Translations under genes and position numbers: made by a program
Shown: in pieces, positions 8,769 through 17,301 of the stretch
Layout: each line of letters begins with the position of its first letter
How positions within the stretch are numbered: the stretch's first letter is position 1
NCBI RefSeq assembly: GCF_029522115.1
Contig: NZ_JAKWFK010000011.1
Span: forward strand, 1 to 64,000
DNA from: Trinickia sp. Y13
GTDB lineage: Bacteria > Pseudomonadota > Gammaproteobacteria > Burkholderiales > Burkholderiaceae
Length of the DNA stretch: 64,000 nt
Reading direction: 5' to 3'
Notes under the pieces: generated by a model
Seen by the model: only the letters and a program-made list of their open reading frames with translations
Databases searched by the model: none
What the model was told of the DNA's origin: nothing

Positions 8769-9003
8769 CGTGATTCCGTTTCTGAAGAATCGACGCACCG
8801 CGCGGGCGCGATCGAATCGCGGTAAACCGGACGGCTTGCCGCTTGGCGCTTGGGCGCGCCGACTTTCGGTTTCGCATTCTGATCGATGCGCTTGCCGGCC
8901 GCAACCGCTGTGCGATGCGCCCGGCGAGCGCGGCGCGCGCCGCACGGTAAAATACGGCTTTTCCGCTCGCGGCCCGCTTGCCGGATCTCTCGCCTTTCAC
9001 GCC

Positions 9004-9687
9004 ATGACGCAATTTCGCATCGCTCCCAGCATTCTCTCCGCCGATTTCGCCAAGCTCGGCGAAGAAGTTCGCAATGTCGTCGCCGCGGGCGCCGACTGGA
9101 TCCACTTCGACGTGATGGACAACCATTACGTTCCGAATCTGACGATCGGCCCGCTCGTGTGCGAAGCCATCCGCCCGCACGTGCAGGCGCCCATCGACGT
9201 CCATCTGATGGTACGCCCCGTAGACCGCATCGTGCCCGACTTCGCCAAAGCGGGCGCAAATATCATCAGTTTCCACCCGGAAGCGTCCGAACACATCGAT
9301 CGCACGCTCTCCCTGATCCGCGACCACGGCTGCAAAGCAGGGCTCGTCTTCAATCCGGCCACACCGCTCAACTATCTCGACCACGTCATGGACCGCGTCG
9401 ATCTCGTCCTGATCATGTCGGTCAATCCGGGCTTCGGCGGCCAGTCCTTCATCCCCGAGGCCCTCAATAAGTTGCGCGAAGCACGCGCGCGGATCGACGC
9501 CTATCAAGCGCGCACGGGCCGCGAGATCCACCTCGAAGTGGACGGCGGCGTGAAGGTGGAGAACATTGCGGAAATCGCCGCCGCCGGCGCCGACACGTTC
9601 GTGGCGGGCTCGGCCATCTTCGGCAAGCCCGACTATCGCGCCGTCATCGACGACATGCGCGCTCAGCTCGCCGGCGCTCGCGCATGA
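9004..9687 (+). CDS. rpe: Ribulose-phosphate 3-epimerase
   Basis: A TIM-barrel enzyme of 227 aa that interconverts ribulose 5-phosphate and xylulose 5-phosphate in the pentose phosphate pathway. Catalytic and metal-binding segments are present: APSILSADF at the N-terminus, [17 protein letters not shown], the phosphate-loop region [17 protein letters not shown] and [11 protein letters not shown] 9004 is used because it gives the normal family start and follows CTTTCACGCC. A TAAAAT hexamer near 8947 could be a -10 element. The stop overlaps the gph start as ATGA, so the two are translationally coupled. Confidence 0.95.
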   Translation: MTQFRIAPSILSADFAKLGEEVRNVVAAGADWIHFDVMDNHYVPNLTIGPLVCEAIRPHVQAPIDVHLMVRPVDRIVPDFAKAGANIISFHPEASEHIDRTLSLIRDHGCKAGLVFNPATPLNYLDHVMDRVDLVLIMSVNPGFGGQSFIPEALNKLREARARIDAYQARTGREIHLEVDGGVKVENIAEIAAAGADTFVAGSAIFGKPDYRAVIDDMRAQLAGARA

Positions 9688-10436
9688 GCGCCGCGCCCGG
9701 TCGGCAGGACGCGGCGCCAGTGCAAGGGCGACGCTTGAGAGCGGCGGTAATCGACCTCGACGGCACCATGGTCGATACGGCCGACGATTTCACAGCCGCC
9801 TTGAACGGCATGTTGGCCGAGCTGGGCGCCCGGTCGATCGCACGCGACGAGGTAGTCGGGTACGTCGGCAAGGGTTCCGAGCATTTGGTGCGCACTGTGC
9901 TGTCCGCACGGTTTTCCGCAGAGGAAAGCGAGGCTCGCTTCAGCGCGGCGCTCGAGCGCTATCAAGCCCATTACGCCGAGTTCAACGGGCGCCATACGCG
10001 GCTTTATCCTGACGTCGAGGCGGGCCTTGCCGCGTTCGTCGACGCAGGCGTGAAGCTCGCCTGCGTCACCAATAAGCCGCACCGTTTCGCCGTCGCGCTG
10101 CTCGGCCAATACGAGCTCGCCCGCTACTTCGCCGTGATTCTCGGCGGCGATAGCGTGACCCGCAAAAAACCCGATCCGCAGCCGATGCTGGCCGCCTGCG
10201 AGGCGATGGGCGTCGCCCCGAGCGAGGCCGTCGCAATCGGCGATTCGGAAAACGATGCTCTCGCCGGCCGCGCGGCGGGTATGGCGACCTTGACGGTGCC
10301 CTACGGCTACAACCATGGCAAAGCTATACAAACGATAAATTCGGATGGTATAGTCGCCACGTTGCTCGAGGCCGCGCGGTTCGTCACACATTCCGCGCCC
10401 GGCTTCGCGGCAACCTCTCAATCGTTGACGATCTAA
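9684..10436 (+). CDS. gph: Phosphoglycolate phosphatase (HAD superfamily)
   Basis: A HAD hydrolase of 250 aa. Gph removes phosphate from 2-phosphoglycolate, giving glycolate, which ties to the glc locus at the other end of this window. The HAD motifs are in order: D24-x-D26 in [14 protein letters not shown], the threonine motif CVTNKPH, the lysine in RKKPDPQPM and the acidic pair in [11 protein letters not shown]. The ATG overlaps the rpe stop (ATGA). It is followed 12 bp later by the trp leader peptide; the rpe-gph-trpE order is usual in this group. The leader promoter may sit within the gph 3' end. Confidence 0.92.
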   Translation: MSAAPGRQDAAPVQGRRLRAAVIDLDGTMVDTADDFTAALNGMLAELGARSIARDEVVGYVGKGSEHLVRTVLSARFSAEESEARFSAALERYQAHYAEFNGRHTRLYPDVEAGLAAFVDAGVKLACVTNKPHRFAVALLGQYELARYFAVILGGDSVTRKKPDPQPMLAACEAMGVAPSEAVAIGDSENDALAGRAAGMATLTVPYGYNHGKAIQTINSDGIVATLLEAARFVTHSAPGFAATSQSLTI

Positions 10437-10448
10437 GTCACTCAACTC

Positions 10449-10523
10449 ATGTTTCTGAACAAAAAACGGAGTCCGAGCAGTATCGACCGGGGAGCCTGGC
10501 CCTGGCGCCGCTCGTCGCGCTAA
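10449..10523 (+). CDS. trpL: trp leader peptide
   Basis: A 24-codon frame, MFLNKKRSPSSIDRGAWPWR followed by RSSR and TAA. Two tryptophan codons are separated by one proline codon (TGG at 10497-10499 and 10503-10505). It stands between gph and trpE, and an intrinsic terminator with a T6 run follows 15-47 bp after its stop. Tandem or near-tandem Trp codons just before such a terminator are the signature of ribosome-mediated attenuation: stalling at these codons when charged Trp-tRNA is short would favour read-through. There is no strong ribosome site before the ATG, which is the weakest point. Confidence 0.75.
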   Translation: MFLNKKRSPSSIDRGAWPWRRSSR

Positions 10524-10535
10524 CCTCTTTCGAGG
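10524..10535 (+). promoter_or_regulatory. Small leader hairpin before the trp terminator
   Basis: CCTC and GAGG form a 4-bp stem (5 bp if ACCTC/GAGGT is used) with a TTTC loop. It begins at the stop codon of the leader peptide and its right arm overlaps the outer left arm of the terminator. It may be part of the anti-terminator switch, but I cannot derive the full alternative fold by eye. Confidence 0.35.
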
Positions 10536-10570
10536 TACGCTGAAGCCTGTCGTCTTCAGCGCCGTTTTTT
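10534..10570 (+). terminator. trp attenuator (intrinsic terminator)
   Basis: CGCTGAAG (10538-10545) pairs with CTTCAGCG (10554-10561) around an 8-nt loop. Outer GG/CC pairs across a TA bulge are possible, and T6 follows at 10565-10570. It is placed 160 bp before trpE and directly after the Trp-rich leader peptide, so it most likely ends transcription when tryptophan is plentiful. Confidence 0.8.
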
Positions 10571-10729
10571 GATGTCGCCGCGCATTCGCGCACTATTCGC
10601 CGTATCGCCCCGACGCTCGCATCCGCGCGTTTTCTTGCCCGCTGCGTCCGTGCGTCCACGGTTTGCCGCACGTGTCCTTCGCCCGTCCACGGGCAACGAA
10701 CACGACGGCCGTTCGAACAGGATCGAAAC

Positions 10730-12223
10730 ATGACCGAACTCGAGTTCCAGTCCCTCGCCAGCGAGGGTTACAACCGCATCCCGCTGATCGCCGAAGCGCT
10801 GGCCGATCTCGAAACCCCGCTCTCGCTTTACCTGAAGCTCGCGCAACCCGAGCGCGGCGGCGCCAATTCGTTCCTGCTGGAATCGGTGGTGGGTGGCGAG
10901 CGGTTCGGGCGCTATTCGTTCATCGGCCTGCCGGCGCGCACGCTCGTGCGCACGCGAAACGGCATCAACGAGGTCGTGCGCGACGGGCAAGTAGTCGAGA
11001 CGCAAGAAGGCGACCCGTTCGAATTCATCGAGCGATTCCAGGCGCGCTTCAAGGTCGCCCAGCGTTCCGGGCTGCCGCGTTTTTGCGGCGGGCTCGCCGG
11101 CTACTTCGGCTACGACGCCGTCCGCTATATCGAAAAGAAGCTGGCGCACTCGGCCCCGCCCGACGATCTGAACCTGCCCGACATTCAGTTGCTGCTGACC
11201 GAAGAAGTCGCCGTCATCGACAATCTCGCGGGCAAGCTCTATCTGATCGTCTACGCCGATCCGTCCGCGTCCGAAGCCTATGCGCGCGCCAAGCAGCGCC
11301 TGCGCGAATTGCGCCAACGGCTGCGCACGACGGTGCAGCCGCCCGTCACCTCGCCGAGCGTGCGCACCGAAACCTACCGCGAGTTCGCACGCGACGATTA
11401 CCTGAACGCCGTGCGCCGTGCGAAGGAATACATCGCCGCGGGCGAGCTCATGCAGGTGCAGGTCGGGCAACGGCTGATCAAGCCGTATCGCGATAATCCG
11501 CTGTCGCTCTATCGCGCGCTGCGTTCGCTCAATCCGTCGCCGTACATGTACTACTACAACTTCGGCGAATTTCACGTGATCGGCGCGTCGCCGGAAATCC
11601 TCGTGCGGCAGGAAAAGCGCGGCGAGGACCGCATCGTGACAATTCGGCCGCTCGCAGGCACGCGTCCGCGCGGCAACACGCCCGAGCGCGATGCCGAACT
11701 CGCGACCGAACTGCTGAACGATCCGAAAGAGATCGCCGAACACGTCATGCTGATCGACCTCGCGCGCAACGACGTGGGCCGCATCGCACAGACGGGTTCG
11801 GTCGCCGTGACCGACAAGATGGTCATCGAGAAGTACTCGCATGTGCAGCACATCGTCAGCTCGGTCGAGGGCAAGCTCAACCCCGGCATGACGAATTTCG
11901 ACGTGCTGCGCGCGACATTCCCGGCCGGCACGCTTTCGGGTGCGCCGAAGGTCCGCGCGATGGAACTCATCGACGAGCTCGAACCGGTCAAGCGAGGCCT
12001 ATATGGCGGCGCCGTGGGCTATCTTTCGTTCACGGGCGAAATGGATCTGGCGATCGCGATTCGCACCGGGCTCATCCACAACGGGAATTTGTACGTGCAG
12101 GCCGCGGCGGGCGTCGTCGCCGACTCGGTGCCCGAATCCGAATGGCAGGAAACGGAGAACAAGGCGCGCGCCGTGCTGCGCGCGGCCGAGCAAGTGCAAG
12201 ACGGCCTCGATAGCGATTTCTGA
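10730..12223 (+). CDS. trpE: Anthranilate synthase component I
   Basis: A chorismate-utilising enzyme of 497 aa that forms anthranilate from chorismate with ammonia supplied by TrpG, the first committed step to tryptophan. The N-terminal regulatory domain has the feedback-site segment FLLESVVGG. The C-terminal catalytic domain has RPLAGTRPRG, DPKEIAEHVMLIDLARND, FPAGTLSGAPKVRAME and YGGAVGYLSF, all diagnostic. The length is normal. Expression is likely controlled by the leader/attenuator upstream, plus allosteric Trp inhibition. trpG follows after 90 bp. Confidence 0.97.
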   Translation: MTELEFQSLASEGYNRIPLIAEALADLETPLSLYLKLAQPERGGANSFLLESVVGGERFGRYSFIGLPARTLVRTRNGINEVVRDGQVVETQEGDPFEFIERFQARFKVAQRSGLPRFCGGLAGYFGYDAVRYIEKKLAHSAPPDDLNLPDIQLLLTEEVAVIDNLAGKLYLIVYADPSASEAYARAKQRLRELRQRLRTTVQPPVTSPSVRTETYREFARDDYLNAVRRAKEYIAAGELMQVQVGQRLIKPYRDNPLSLYRALRSLNPSPYMYYYNFGEFHVIGASPEILVRQEKRGEDRIVTIRPLAGTRPRGNTPERDAELATELLNDPKEIAEHVMLIDLARNDVGRIAQTGSVAVTDKMVIEKYSHVQHIVSSVEGKLNPGMTNFDVLRATFPAGTLSGAPKVRAMELIDELEPVKRGLYGGAVGYLSFTGEMDLAIAIRTGLIHNGNLYVQAAAGVVADSVPESEWQETENKARAVLRAAEQVQDGLDSDF

Positions 12224-12313
12224 GACGCCCCTACCTGTCGCCTAAGCGTCGGGTCCCCAACGGCCAAGCCAAAGCGGGGACCGGGCGCTTCCTTGAAAGC
12301 GCGGAGACACATC

Positions 12314-12916
12314 ATGCTGCTGATGATCGACAACTACGATTCATTCACCTACAACCTCGTGCAGTACTTCGGCGAACTCGGCGAGGAAGTGCGCACTTAT
12401 CGCAACGATGAAATCACGCTGGACGAGATCGAGGCGATGAAGCCCGATCACATCTGCTTATCGCCCGGGCCGAGCAATCCGCAAAACGCGGGCATCACGC
12501 TCGACGTGCTGCGCCGATTCGCCGAGCGCATTCCGATCCTCGGCGTCTGCCTGGGCCATCAGGCGATCGGCGAGGCGTTCGGCGGGCGCGTCGTGCGCGC
12601 GCAAACGATCATGCACGGCAAAGTGAGCCGTATCGAGACCGACGGCAAGGGGGTATTCGCGAACCTGCCGAAGCATTTCGACGTGACGCGCTATCACTCG
12701 CTCGCGATCGAACGGGAGTCGCTGCCCGACTGCTTGGAAATCTCGGCCTGGACCGACGACGGCGAAATCATGGGCGTGCGCCACAAGACGTTGCCCGTCG
12801 AAGGCGTGCAGTTCCATCCCGAATCGATCCTTTCCGAGCACGGTCATGCCCTGCTCGAAAACTTTCTGAAGGGATCGAAAGCGTCGTCCACCGCCGAGGC
12901 CGCGCACAGCGCATGA
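12314..12916 (+). CDS. trpG: Anthranilate synthase component II (glutamine amidotransferase)
   Basis: A class I glutamine amidotransferase of 200 aa supplying ammonia to TrpE. In many bacteria the same subunit also serves para-aminobenzoate synthesis. The triad is visible: C79 in [16 protein letters not shown] and the His-Glu pair in [12 protein letters not shown]. The N-terminal [20 protein letters not shown] is the family hallmark. The start ATG 12314 fits this hallmark, with GGAGA upstream; an upstream in-frame TTG at 12293 is not needed. It lies between trpE and trpD in one transcriptional direction. Confidence 0.96.
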   Translation: MLLMIDNYDSFTYNLVQYFGELGEEVRTYRNDEITLDEIEAMKPDHICLSPGPSNPQNAGITLDVLRRFAERIPILGVCLGHQAIGEAFGGRVVRAQTIMHGKVSRIETDGKGVFANLPKHFDVTRYHSLAIERESLPDCLEISAWTDDGEIMGVRHKTLPVEGVQFHPESILSEHGHALLENFLKGSKASSTAEAAHSA

Positions 12917-13017
12917 GCGTGCCGCCTCCGCACGAATCAGGATTCATGAACCACGAAGCGCGAAGCGCGATTCACCCATCGCTAAGCACGGTCCGACGAA
13001 CGGATAGGGGCGAGCCC

Positions 13018-14049
13018 ATGACCATCACACCGCAAGAAGCACTGCAGCGCACGATCGAGCATCGAGAGATCTTTCACGACGAAATGCTGCACTTGATGCG
13101 GCTCATCATGCGCGGCGACATGTCGCCCGTGATGGCGGCGGCGATCATCACGGGCTTACGCGTGAAGAAGGAAACGATCGGCGAGATCGCGGCGGCGGCC
13201 ACGGTGATGCGCGAGTTCGCGCGTCACGTCGAGGTGAGCGACAACGCCAACTTCGTGGATATCGTCGGCACCGGCGGCGACGGCGCGAACACGTTCAACA
13301 TTTCGACGGCGACGATGTTCGTCGCGGCCGCGGCAGGCGCGAAAGTCGCGAAGCACGGCGGCCGTGGCGTCTCGAGCAAATCGGGCAGCGCGGACGTGCT
13401 CGAAGCGCTCGGCGTGAATATCGATCTGCAACCGGAGCAAGTCGCGGCGTCGATCGCCGAGACGGGTATGGGCTTCATGTTCGCCCCCAACCACCACCCG
13501 GCCATGAAGAACATTGCGCCGGTGCGGCGCGAACTCGGCATCCGCACAATCTTCAATATCCTCGGGCCGCTCACGAATCCAGCCGGCGCGCCCAATCAGC
13601 TGATGGGCGTCTTTCATCCCGACCTCGTGGGCATCCAGGTGCGCGTCATGCAGCGCCTCGGTGCGAACCACGTGCTCGTCGTCTACGGCAAGGACGGCAT
13701 GGACGAGGTGTCGCTTGGGGCCGCCACGCTGGTGGGCGAACTGCGCGATGGTCAGATTCACGAGTACGAAATCCATCCCGAGGATTTCGGGCTACAGATG
13801 GTGTCGAATCGTTCGCTGAAGGTGCAAGATGCCAACGAATCGAAAACCATGCTGTTGCAAGCGCTCGAAAATCGACCCGGCGTCGCGCGCGAAATCGTGA
13901 CGCTCAACGCCGGAACGGCGCTTTACGCCGCCAATATCGTCGCGTCGATCGCCGACGGCATCGAAGTTGCACGCGAAGCGATCGCAACGGGCCGCGCGCG
14001 TGCGAAGGTCGACGAGCTTGCGCGCTTTACCCAACAGTTCAAGCAATAA
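13018..14049 (+). CDS. trpD: Anthranilate phosphoribosyltransferase
   Basis: A 343-aa enzyme that transfers phosphoribose from PRPP to anthranilate. The PRPP-binding loop [17 protein letters not shown] and the anthranilate/PRPP site [21 protein letters not shown] are intact, as is the [19 protein letters not shown] segment. The start ATG 13018 fits the family N-terminus ([16 protein letters not shown]) and has AGGGGCGAG before it. The longer open frame back to 12913, overlapping the trpG stop, looks like untranslated spacer. trpC follows after 33 bp. Confidence 0.96.
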   Translation: MTITPQEALQRTIEHREIFHDEMLHLMRLIMRGDMSPVMAAAIITGLRVKKETIGEIAAAATVMREFARHVEVSDNANFVDIVGTGGDGANTFNISTATMFVAAAAGAKVAKHGGRGVSSKSGSADVLEALGVNIDLQPEQVAASIAETGMGFMFAPNHHPAMKNIAPVRRELGIRTIFNILGPLTNPAGAPNQLMGVFHPDLVGIQVRVMQRLGANHVLVVYGKDGMDEVSLGAATLVGELRDGQIHEYEIHPEDFGLQMVSNRSLKVQDANESKTMLLQALENRPGVAREIVTLNAGTALYAANIVASIADGIEVAREAIATGRARAKVDELARFTQQFKQ

Positions 14050-14082
14050 CCCCATCATCAGGCATCGAAAAAGGCTTCGTCC

Positions 14083-14868
14083 ATGAGCGACATTCTCGAA
14101 CGAATCATCGCCGTCAAACGCGAGGAAGTGCGTGCGGCCCAGTTGAGCGCGCCGCTAGAGGAGCTGCGTCTCGAAGCGTCGGCGCGCGACTTGCGCGATT
14201 TCGTCGGCGCGCTGCGCGCCAAGCACGAGGCCGGCCAGGCCGCCGTCATCGCCGAAGTGAAAAAAGCGAGCCCCTCCAAAGGCGTGTTGCGCGAGCATTT
14301 CGTGCCCGCCGAGATTGCACGGTCCTATCAGCGAGGCGGCGCGGCCTGCTTGTCGGTGCTGACCGACGTCCAGTTCTTCCAAGGCAGCGCGGCCTATCTC
14401 GAAGAGGCCCGCGCCGCCTGCGAACTGCCGGTGTTGCGCAAGGACTTCATCGTCGACCCGTATCAGATCGTCGAAGCGCGCGCCATGGGCGCCGATGCGA
14501 TCTTGCTCATTGCCGCGGCGCTCTCGCTCACGCAGATGCAAGAGCTCGAAGCCTTCGCCCATTCGTTCGGGCTGGCGGTTCTCGTCGAAGTCCATGACCG
14601 CAATGAACTCACCCAAGCGCTGACGCTCAAGACGCCGCTCATCGGCATCAACAACCGCAATCTGCGCACGTTCGAAACGTCGCTCGATACGACGCTCGGC
14701 ATGCTCGATGCGCTGCCCGAGGACCGGATCGTCGTCACCGAATCGGGAATCTTGGCAAGAGCCGATGTCGAGCGCATGCGCGCGAACGCGGTGCATACGT
14801 TCCTCGTGGGCGAAGCCTTCATGCGCGCCGACGATCCGGGCGCCGCGCTCGCGCAGATGTTTTTCTGA
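14083..14868 (+). CDS. trpC: Indole-3-glycerol phosphate synthase
   Basis: A TIM-barrel enzyme of 261 aa converting carboxyphenylaminodeoxyribulose phosphate into indole-3-glycerol phosphate. Family motifs are in order: [17 protein letters not shown] (catalytic lysine and phosphate contacts), [36 protein letters not shown] and VTESGIL. It is a monofunctional enzyme, not fused to TrpF. The remaining genes trpF, trpB and trpA are not in this window and in this group usually sit elsewhere. The CYTH-domain gene follows after 38 bp, so read-through is plausible. Confidence 0.96.
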   Translation: MSDILERIIAVKREEVRAAQLSAPLEELRLEASARDLRDFVGALRAKHEAGQAAVIAEVKKASPSKGVLREHFVPAEIARSYQRGGAACLSVLTDVQFFQGSAAYLEEARAACELPVLRKDFIVDPYQIVEARAMGADAILLIAAALSLTQMQELEAFAHSFGLAVLVEVHDRNELTQALTLKTPLIGINNRNLRTFETSLDTTLGMLDALPEDRIVVTESGILARADVERMRANAVHTFLVGEAFMRADDPGAALAQMFF

Positions 14869-14906
14869 TTTCGGCGCCTCGCTCGCCCTCCTCTACGATC
14901 ACGCAC

Positions 14907-15533
14907 ATGGGTATCGAACGCGAAATCAAGCTGGCACTGCCGCCCGAGCAAGCCGATGCAGCCGATCGGTTCTTCACCGGCCTGGCCCGCGCGCCGGGGC
15001 GCGATGTGCCGCTGACGAACCTCTATTTCGACACGCCTTCGCTCGCGCTGGCTCGCGCGAAGATCGCCCTGCGCCTGCGCATGACCCCCGATGGCTGGTT
15101 GCAGACGCTCAAGGCGGCGGGCACGGCGCAAGGCGGCCTGCATAGCCGCCATGAATGGGAGACGCCCGTTTCGAACGAGGCGCTCGATTTCGACGCGCTC
15201 GCCGCCGCATGCGACGACGACGCTGCGCTCGCCGCATTGCGCGCCGCGCAAACGGAACTTGCCGAACGCTTTCGCACGTCGTTCGTGCGGCGCCTTTGGC
15301 GATTGGAGTTCGACGGTGCGCGGATCGAGGCCGCGATCGATCGCGGCGAAGTGACGGCCACGGTGAGCGGAGAAGAGCGGCGCGAAGCCCTCAGCGAGAT
15401 CGAGCTCGAACTGCTGAGCGGCCACGAACGCGCATTGCATGCGCTGACGAGCGCGCTCTCTGCCAAGGTGCCCGGCCTAGCGCCCGAAAACGTCAACAAG
15501 GCGCAGCGGGGTTATCGGTTGTGTGCGCCATGA
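14907..15533 (+). CDS. CYTH-domain protein, probable inorganic triphosphatase
   Basis: A 208-aa protein of the CYTH (CyaB-thiamine triphosphatase) superfamily. Its signature EREIKLALP at residues 4-12 is a variant of the ExExK metal/phosphate motif. The tunnel-forming basic and acidic positions follow: TNLYFDTPSL, IALRLRMTPDGWLQTLKAAG, HSRHEWETP and SEIELELLSG. It resembles the N-terminal catalytic part of E. coli YgiF but lacks the CHAD domain. Such proteins generally hydrolyse inorganic tripolyphosphate; the true substrate here is inferred. The stop overlaps the ung start (ATGA). Confidence 0.82.
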   Translation: MGIEREIKLALPPEQADAADRFFTGLARAPGRDVPLTNLYFDTPSLALARAKIALRLRMTPDGWLQTLKAAGTAQGGLHSRHEWETPVSNEALDFDALAAACDDDAALAALRAAQTELAERFRTSFVRRLWRLEFDGARIEAAIDRGEVTATVSGEERREALSEIELELLSGHERALHALTSALSAKVPGLAPENVNKAQRGYRLCAP

Positions 15534-16480
15534 AGTCGAAACCGACACGAGCGCGAGTACGCGCAAGCGCTGCGAGCGACGCGGCTCAAGGGACGCTGTT
15601 CGATACGGCGAGCGGCGCCGAAGCCGAATTCGAACTCGAGCCGTCGATGCCCGCACGAATGGCCAGCGAAGTCCGTGAGCCGTGTGCCGCACGTGAACCT
15701 CCGAGCACCGTGCGAAGCGATGAAGAACCCCAACCGCTCGAAGGGCAAGTGCGCTCTTCTGCACTCGGCGCGCCGCTCGAATCGCAATTCGACGCATTGC
15801 CGCGCGACTGGCGCGAACACCTGCGCTCGTTCATCGACAGTCCGGCCTATCGGCCGCTCTGCAGCTTCGTCGACGCGCAAATTGCCGCCGGCAAAGTCGT
15901 CTACCCGACCGACGTCTTTCGCGCGTTGCGGCTGACGCGGCCCGACGACGTCAAAGTCGTCGTCGTCGGTCAAGATCCCTACCACGGCGACGACAAAGGC
16001 CACCCGCAAGCGCACGGCCTGGCGTTTTCGGTACCCGCGCCCGTACGGCCGCCGCCGTCGCTGCGCAACATCTTCAAGGAAATCACCGCCGAATTCGGCC
16101 ACGAGATGCCGGCTCACGGCTGCCTGGATGCCTGGGCCCGCCAAGGCGTCTTGCTGCTCAACACCGTGCTGACGGTGGAGCAAGGCAAAGCGGCCAGCCA
16201 CGCCAAGCGCGGCTGGGAGGCCTGCACCGATACGCTGATCCGCGAACTCGCGCATCGCCACGAGCATCTCGTCTTCATGCTCTGGGGCGCTCACGCCCAA
16301 GCCAAGCGCGCGCTGCTCGACGCGCGGCCGCACTGCGTGCTCGAAGCCCCGCATCCGTCACCGTTGTCGGCGCATCGCGGCTTTCTGGGCTGCGGGCACT
16401 TCCGGCTCGCGAACGAGTATCTCCAAGCAAACGGCCGCTCGCCGATCGACTGGCGGCTGCCCGCAACGGTCGATGGCTGA
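15530..16480 (+). CDS. ung: Uracil-DNA glycosylase with long N-terminal extension
   Basis: A family 1 uracil-DNA glycosylase of 316 aa that removes uracil from DNA and starts base-excision repair. The water-activating motif GQDPYHG carries D149, and the DNA-intercalating loop HPSPLSAHRG is near the C-terminus. It is about 85 residues longer than the usual 225-230 aa. Residues 1-85 are low-complexity, acidic/alanine-rich and probably disordered, and include QGTLFD at 20-25, which looks like a sliding-clamp binding peptide. The ATG overlaps the stop of the CYTH gene, so the two genes are coupled. An internal start nearer the fold is possible but no better site is seen. Confidence 0.93.
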   Translation: MKSKPTRARVRASAASDAAQGTLFDTASGAEAEFELEPSMPARMASEVREPCAAREPPSTVRSDEEPQPLEGQVRSSALGAPLESQFDALPRDWREHLRSFIDSPAYRPLCSFVDAQIAAGKVVYPTDVFRALRLTRPDDVKVVVVGQDPYHGDDKGHPQAHGLAFSVPAPVRPPPSLRNIFKEITAEFGHEMPAHGCLDAWARQGVLLLNTVLTVEQGKAASHAKRGWEACTDTLIRELAHRHEHLVFMLWGAHAQAKRALLDARPHCVLEAPHPSPLSAHRGFLGCGHFRLANEYLQANGRSPIDWRLPATVDG

Positions 16481-16519
16481 GGGCAAGACCGAGGTCGAGC
16501 GCTGACAGCCCAAGCGTCA

Positions 16520-16557
16520 AAAACCGTCGCGCCGCCCACAGGCAGCGCGACGGTTTT
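16520..16557. terminator. Bidirectional intrinsic terminator between ung and azoR
   Basis: AAAACCGTCGCG and CGCGACGGTTTT form a perfect 12-bp inverted repeat around a 14-nt loop. The A-run/T-run ends make it usable from both strands. It lies between the convergent ung and azoR genes. Confidence 0.85.
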
Positions 16558-16589
16558 GCACCGCGCTCGAGATCGAGATCGCGAACCGG

Positions 16590-17189
16590 TTAGGCGGCCG
16601 CCGCAATCGCTTCGCGAGCCGCCGCGAGCGCCGCGTTCGCGGCGTCCGGGCCGAGATTCAACCCTTCGGCATAGATGAATTCCACGTCCGTAATGCCGAT
16701 CAGGCCGAGAAACGCCTTGATATGCGGCGTTTGGCTATCGTGCGGGGTGCCGACGTACCGTCCCCCGCGCGCCGACACGATATAAGCCTTCTTCCCTTTC
16801 ACGAGCCCTTCCGGACCGTTCGCCGTATAGCGGAACGTCACGCCGGCGCGCGCAATCCAGTCGAAGTAGGTCTTCAACTGCGAGGAGATGCCAAAGTTGT
16901 ACATCGGCGCACCGATCACGATCACGTCCGCCGCTTGCAACTCGGCGATCAATGCATCGCTGCGCGCGACGATCGCGGCTTGCTCCGGCGAGCGCTGCTC
17001 TGCCGGCGTGAAGAACGCGCCCAGCACGGCGTCGTCCAGATGAGGCAGCGCATCGGCCAGCAAATCGCGCACGACGAGCGTCGCGCCGCCGCTCGATTGT
17101 TGCAGCTTGGCCGCCAATTCGTTGGCGAGCAGCGTCGAGTTGGCGCCTTGCGAACGCGCCGCCGAATTCAGTTGAAGGATCGTGGTCAT
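16590..17189 (-). CDS. azoR: FMN-dependent NADH-azoreductase
   Basis: A flavodoxin-fold quinone/azo reductase of 199 aa. AzoR enzymes bind FMN, use NADH and reduce quinones and azo dyes; protection from quinone stress is the likely natural role. The FMN phosphate loop region [17 protein letters not shown] is at the N-terminus, followed by [23 protein letters not shown] and the SARGGRY loop near the isoalloxazine ring. The start ATG 17189 gives the normal N-terminus [10 protein letters not shown] and follows GGAGCC; a longer open frame runs into a palindrome. An 11-bp palindrome lies about 78 bp upstream. Confidence 0.93.
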   Translation of the reverse strand: MTTILQLNSAARSQGANSTLLANELAAKLQQSSGGATLVVRDLLADALPHLDDAVLGAFFTPAEQRSPEQAAIVARSDALIAELQAADVIVIGAPMYNFGISSQLKTYFDWIARAGVTFRYTANGPEGLVKGKKAYIVSARGGRYVGTPHDSQTPHIKAFLGLIGITDVEFIYAEGLNLGPDAANAALAAAREAIAAAA

Positions 17190-17266
17190 GTCAGGCTCCG
17201 GGTGGGGTTGCGCATCGTTGCGCGAGTGGAGCCATTGTCGTGATTGTCCCGGCCCGGAAAAAGTAG

Positions 17267-17292
17267 CCTTGCAACGAAGGATCGTTGCAAGG
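17267..17292. promoter_or_regulatory. Perfect palindrome between the M61 peptidase gene and azoR
   Basis: CCTTGCAACGA and TCGTTGCAAGG form an 11-bp perfect inverted repeat with a 4-nt spacer. It starts 10 bp after the M61 stop and about 78 bp before the azoR start, both on the minus strand. On that strand CTACTTTTT follows, so it could be the M61 terminator; its symmetry and place also fit an operator of azoR. I cannot separate the two from sequence alone. Confidence 0.6.
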
Positions 17293-17301
17293 ATGGAACG
17301 A

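Noticed and set aside
10289-10354. TTGACG at 10290 and TATAGT at 10349 as a trp promoter inside gph
   Set aside because: The two hexamers are not spaced as a sigma70 promoter and no good partner is found for either, so the trp promoter is left unplaced.
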